Shown here: piece by piece, positions 42,668-44,213 of the stretch
Layout of the letters: each line of letters begins with the position of its first letter
How positions within the stretch are numbered: position 1 is the first letter of the stretch
Origin: CAYNTC01 sp964432925
Lineage (GTDB): Bacteria; Planctomycetota; Phycisphaerae; Sedimentisphaerales; Anaerobacaceae
Length of the DNA: 44,213 bases
Reading direction: 5' to 3'
Assembly (NCBI GenBank): GCA_964432925.1
Contig: CAYSPM010000005.1
Location: 1 to 44,213, forward strand
Position numbers and translations under genes: made by a program
The notes under the pieces: model-generated
Database searches by the model: none
Told to the model about the DNA's origin: nothing
Seen by the model: the letters and a program-made list of their open reading frames with translations, nothing else

Positions 42668-42885
42668 GTCTTTTGTTTCTTGAGCAGGCCTTTTTTTAAG
42701 CAAATAGGATTATCTTCGGGGAAATTATCGCGCCATTCCCATATAAGTTCCGAGGAAATCAGGCTCTCCTGTAGTCTTAGTGCCTTTTTCCAGGACAGAT
42801 TCTTCAGCCATTGCTTTTTTTCTTGCTCTGACTTTTCAAACCTTTTCTTATCGAGCAAACCCTTATTGCCTTTAATTCGCTTCAT
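42664..42885 (-). CDS. Small basic protein paired with the nucleotidyltransferase
   Basis: A 73-residue lysine-rich protein with the segment WLKNLSWKKALRLQESLISSELIWEW then NFPEDNPICLKKGL. Similar short proteins often precede nucleotidyltransferase genes, from memory of such pairs. The stop overlaps the next start by ATGA, so the two are coupled. It could be an antitoxin or an accessory factor. No DNA-binding motif is evident. Confidence 0.6.
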   Translation of the reverse strand: MKRIKGNKGLLDKKRFEKSEQEKKQWLKNLSWKKALRLQESLISSELIWEWRDNFPEDNPICLKKGLLKKQKT

Positions 42886-42960
42886 CGTTTTTACTATATT
42901 ACTAACCTACGGTTAAGCCACCAGTTAAAATACTAAAGATTAAACCACGTACAGTCAAAC

Positions 42961-42992
42961 AAAAAGGGCTGCAAGTATTGAACTCACAGCCC
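42961..42992 (-). terminator. Rho-independent terminator on the minus strand
   Basis: Minus strand GGGCTG, a 15-nt loop, CAGCCC and TTTTT. It probably belonged to the PEP-CTERM gene ending at 43476, with the repeats at 43019-43475 now lying between gene and terminator. Confidence 0.75.
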
Positions 42993-43018
42993 CGTCTAAT
43001 TTACACCTAAATTATTTC

Positions 43019-43253
43019 TATTCACTATTGAAAAGAATTCAGAATGTCATTTCCGCCGACAGGCGTCCTGTGGAGAGCGAGCCCCCCGTGTCTTCTGTCG
43101 AAGACAGAAACGGGGGCGAGTCGAGAAATCTGCCTTTGAATAGATTTCTCCACTTCGCCCCTTAGGAGCTTCCATTCTCCGCAGCAGCGCTGCTGCGAAG
43201 GATGAATCGGTCGAAATGACGGTGAGGCTTTTCAACAAAGCATATTCACTATT
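43019..43253. repeat. MITE-like palindromic element, copy 2, with flanking direct repeats
   Basis: TATTCACTATT occurs at 43019-43029 and again at 43243-43253. Between them, TTGAAAAG with AATGTCATTTC (left) faces GAAATGAC and CTTTTCAACAAAGCAT (right) as inverted ends. The inside is the reverse complement of copy 1: CCCCCGTGTCTTCTGTC / GAAGACAGAAACGGGGG, GCGAGTCGAGAAATC, TAGATTTCTCCACTTCGCCCC. It also has a GCAGCAGCGCTGCTGC palindrome. Short frames inside it are not genes. Confidence 0.75.
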
Positions 43254-43259
43254 TCCTAT

Positions 43260-43508
43260 TTAAAGTATTCTTCATCTGCGCAGCAACCTGACGTTTTCGT
43301 ATTGTGTTTATCATTCTGCGTTACGCGTATAGTCACGCACTACGCACGACGCATCACGTACGACAAATTATAGCATTCTTCGTCTGCGCAGCCAGCCGAC
43401 ATTTTCGTATTGCGTATATCGTTCTGCGTTATGCGTATAGTAACGCAATACGCACGACGCATCACGCATGACGAATTACAGCGTTCTGCGTCTGCGCAGC
43501 CAGCCGAC
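43260..43508. repeat. Tandem array, 108-bp period, carrying PEP-CTERM gene ends
   Basis: Copies begin at 43260, 43368 and 43476, exactly 108 bp apart. Each starts with a 33-bp segment which on the minus strand encodes the end of the sorting tail: GWLRRRRTL-stop (43476), GWLRRRRML-stop (43368) and a decayed form with an internal stop (43260). The other 75 bp contain CGTATTGCGT and ACGCAATACG arms, perfect complements in the middle copy. The third copy is only the 33-bp end, inside the gene at 43476. Confidence 0.9.
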
Positions 43509-43895
43509 AAAACCTACGCCGATCCCACCAAGCACGAAAGCACCGGGAATAGGGATGACAGTAATATCACCGAAAGTCAGGTTATCAAGATTATCCTTAC
43601 AGGCCCCAATATATATCCTGTGGATTCCACCACCATATTGCACCACGAATGTTCCTCCTGATGTATTGAAGACTTGAGTATCGACCTCGTTGCCATGTAT
43701 GTCGTAAGCCTGTAAAACGCCGCCGCCGATTATACTGCGTGCACCATTGTCTGTGGCTTCGGCCACCGCCAAAGCTACGGTCTTTGTGCCTTCATCGAAC
43801 GGGGGCATTTCAAAGATACCCATGGGGCCGTTCCAGACAATGGTCTTTGCATCCGTAATTTTGCCTGCGAACTTCTTGGCAGTGCTTGGGCCTCT
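43476..43895 (-). pseudogene. Chimera of a phosphoglycerate kinase fragment and a PEP-CTERM protein end
   Basis: Read 5' to 3' on the minus strand, the first part is internal PGK sequence: GPSTAKKFAGKI, AKTIVWNGPMGIFEMPPFDEG and the C-terminal ARSIIGGG. At GGG it continues in frame as VLQAYDIHGNEVDTQVF, GGGIHRIYIGACKDNLDNLTFGDITV and the sorting tail PIPGAFVLGGIGVGFVGWLRRRRTL. PGK would normally continue GGGDS. An in-frame TAG lies just before the PGK part, so it has no proper start. The junction falls in GGCGGCGGC, a microhomology. A genuine rearrangement or an assembly join are both possible. Confidence 0.75.
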
Positions 43896-44213
43896 CGATG
43901 CGCTGGTTACAGTCTAGACGGCGTATCAGGCTTGTATTAAAAAAGTAAAGACTCTGCCACCGAATCCGCCAATTGATAGTAAAGGTCTGAAAATGGAAAT
44001 CCCTCATTCAGCTCAATAAGCCGCGTACTTCAACAGATTTTATTGGATTTCATACAAATCCATTAAAACATACCCTTACCCCGAAATCCCGCCGTAATCT
44101 ACACAAACAGTCCACTTTGGTTGAGCAATTCTGCCGAGATTTTACTCCGTTTCAATACTTAGAGCCTATCCGAATAACCCCTGAATGGCCGATATATTCA
44201 AAGGCAATGGTGC
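43896..44213. other. End of window without a recognised gene
   Basis: All frames are short. GAGCCTATCCGAATAACC near 44161 resembles words at the ends of some insertion sequences, from memory only. It may be the border of an IS that breaks the assembly here. Confidence 0.3.

Noticed and set aside
43047..43238. A 63-codon minus-strand frame
   Set aside because: It lies wholly in the MITE-like repeat and reflects its GC-rich arms.
43260..43508. Possible CRISPR array
   Set aside because: The 108-bp period, coding content and lack of unique spacers exclude CRISPR. It is a tandem duplication.

Overview
The window is most likely from a Planctomycetota genome, probably class Phycisphaerae. It looks like a draft or metagenome scaffold, since a run of exactly 100 N lies inside a gene (36568-36667). 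The lineage call is an inference. It rests on a PEP-CTERM sorting tail of the form PIPGAFVLGG...GWLRRRR, a TIGR03790-family protein, a KamA-family radical SAM protein, an exopolysaccharide locus with many glycosyltransferases, and many small dispersed palindromes at gene ends. No rRNA gene, tRNA gene or CRISPR array was found.

Layout. (1) 139-2696 (+): a three-gene operon of an ECF sigma factor, a single-pass membrane protein and a beta-propeller lipoprotein, closed by a strong terminator. (2) 2700-3600: a repeat-rich gap with a MITE-like element and remnants of an IS transposase and of a second gene. (3) 3678-7467: a nitroreductase/DJ-1 fusion, a VanZ-like membrane protein and a TIGR03790 protein. 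(4) 7560-26805, nearly all (-): KamA, then a polysaccharide locus. In transcription order that locus holds an NAD-dependent epimerase, a DUF2723 membrane protein, a flippase, a pyruvyl transferase, an FrhB-like Fe-S protein, an O-antigen ligase/polymerase, two GT4 enzymes, an AlgD-like dehydrogenase, a further GT4, a GT2, a FemAB-like protein and the initiating sugar-phosphate transferase. A secreted protein of unknown activity (14294-15664) is embedded on the opposite strand. (5) 27451-42028, all (-): housekeeping genes queD-like, folE, pepA, prfB, an ABC exporter pair, ruvB, ruvA, ruvC, cysS, ispF, hisB, hisC, accD and rpe. (6) 42110-44213: a nucleotidyltransferase with a small partner, then a damaged zone with a second MITE-like copy, a 108-bp tandem array carrying PEP-CTERM tails, and a phosphoglycerate kinase/PEP-CTERM chimera.

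How the genes work together. The polysaccharide locus has the parts of a Wzx/Wzy-type pathway: initiation on a lipid carrier, chain extension, pyruvyl and acyl-type decoration, flipping and polymerisation. No Wza or Wzc export gene is visible here. The AlgD-like enzyme suggests a uronic-acid sugar. The housekeeping block shows tight coupling: hisB/ispF and cysS/ruvC share ATGA overlaps, and prfB has the classical +1 programmed frameshift.

The most interesting material is repeat biology. A modular palindromic element occurs at several loci, once with 11-bp flanking direct repeats. Palindromes with a GCC-N3-GGC core form or abut gene ends and also sit inside one coding sequence. A palindromic insertion has duplicated the hisB start region. 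The 3' end of a PEP-CTERM gene is repeated with an exact 108-bp period.
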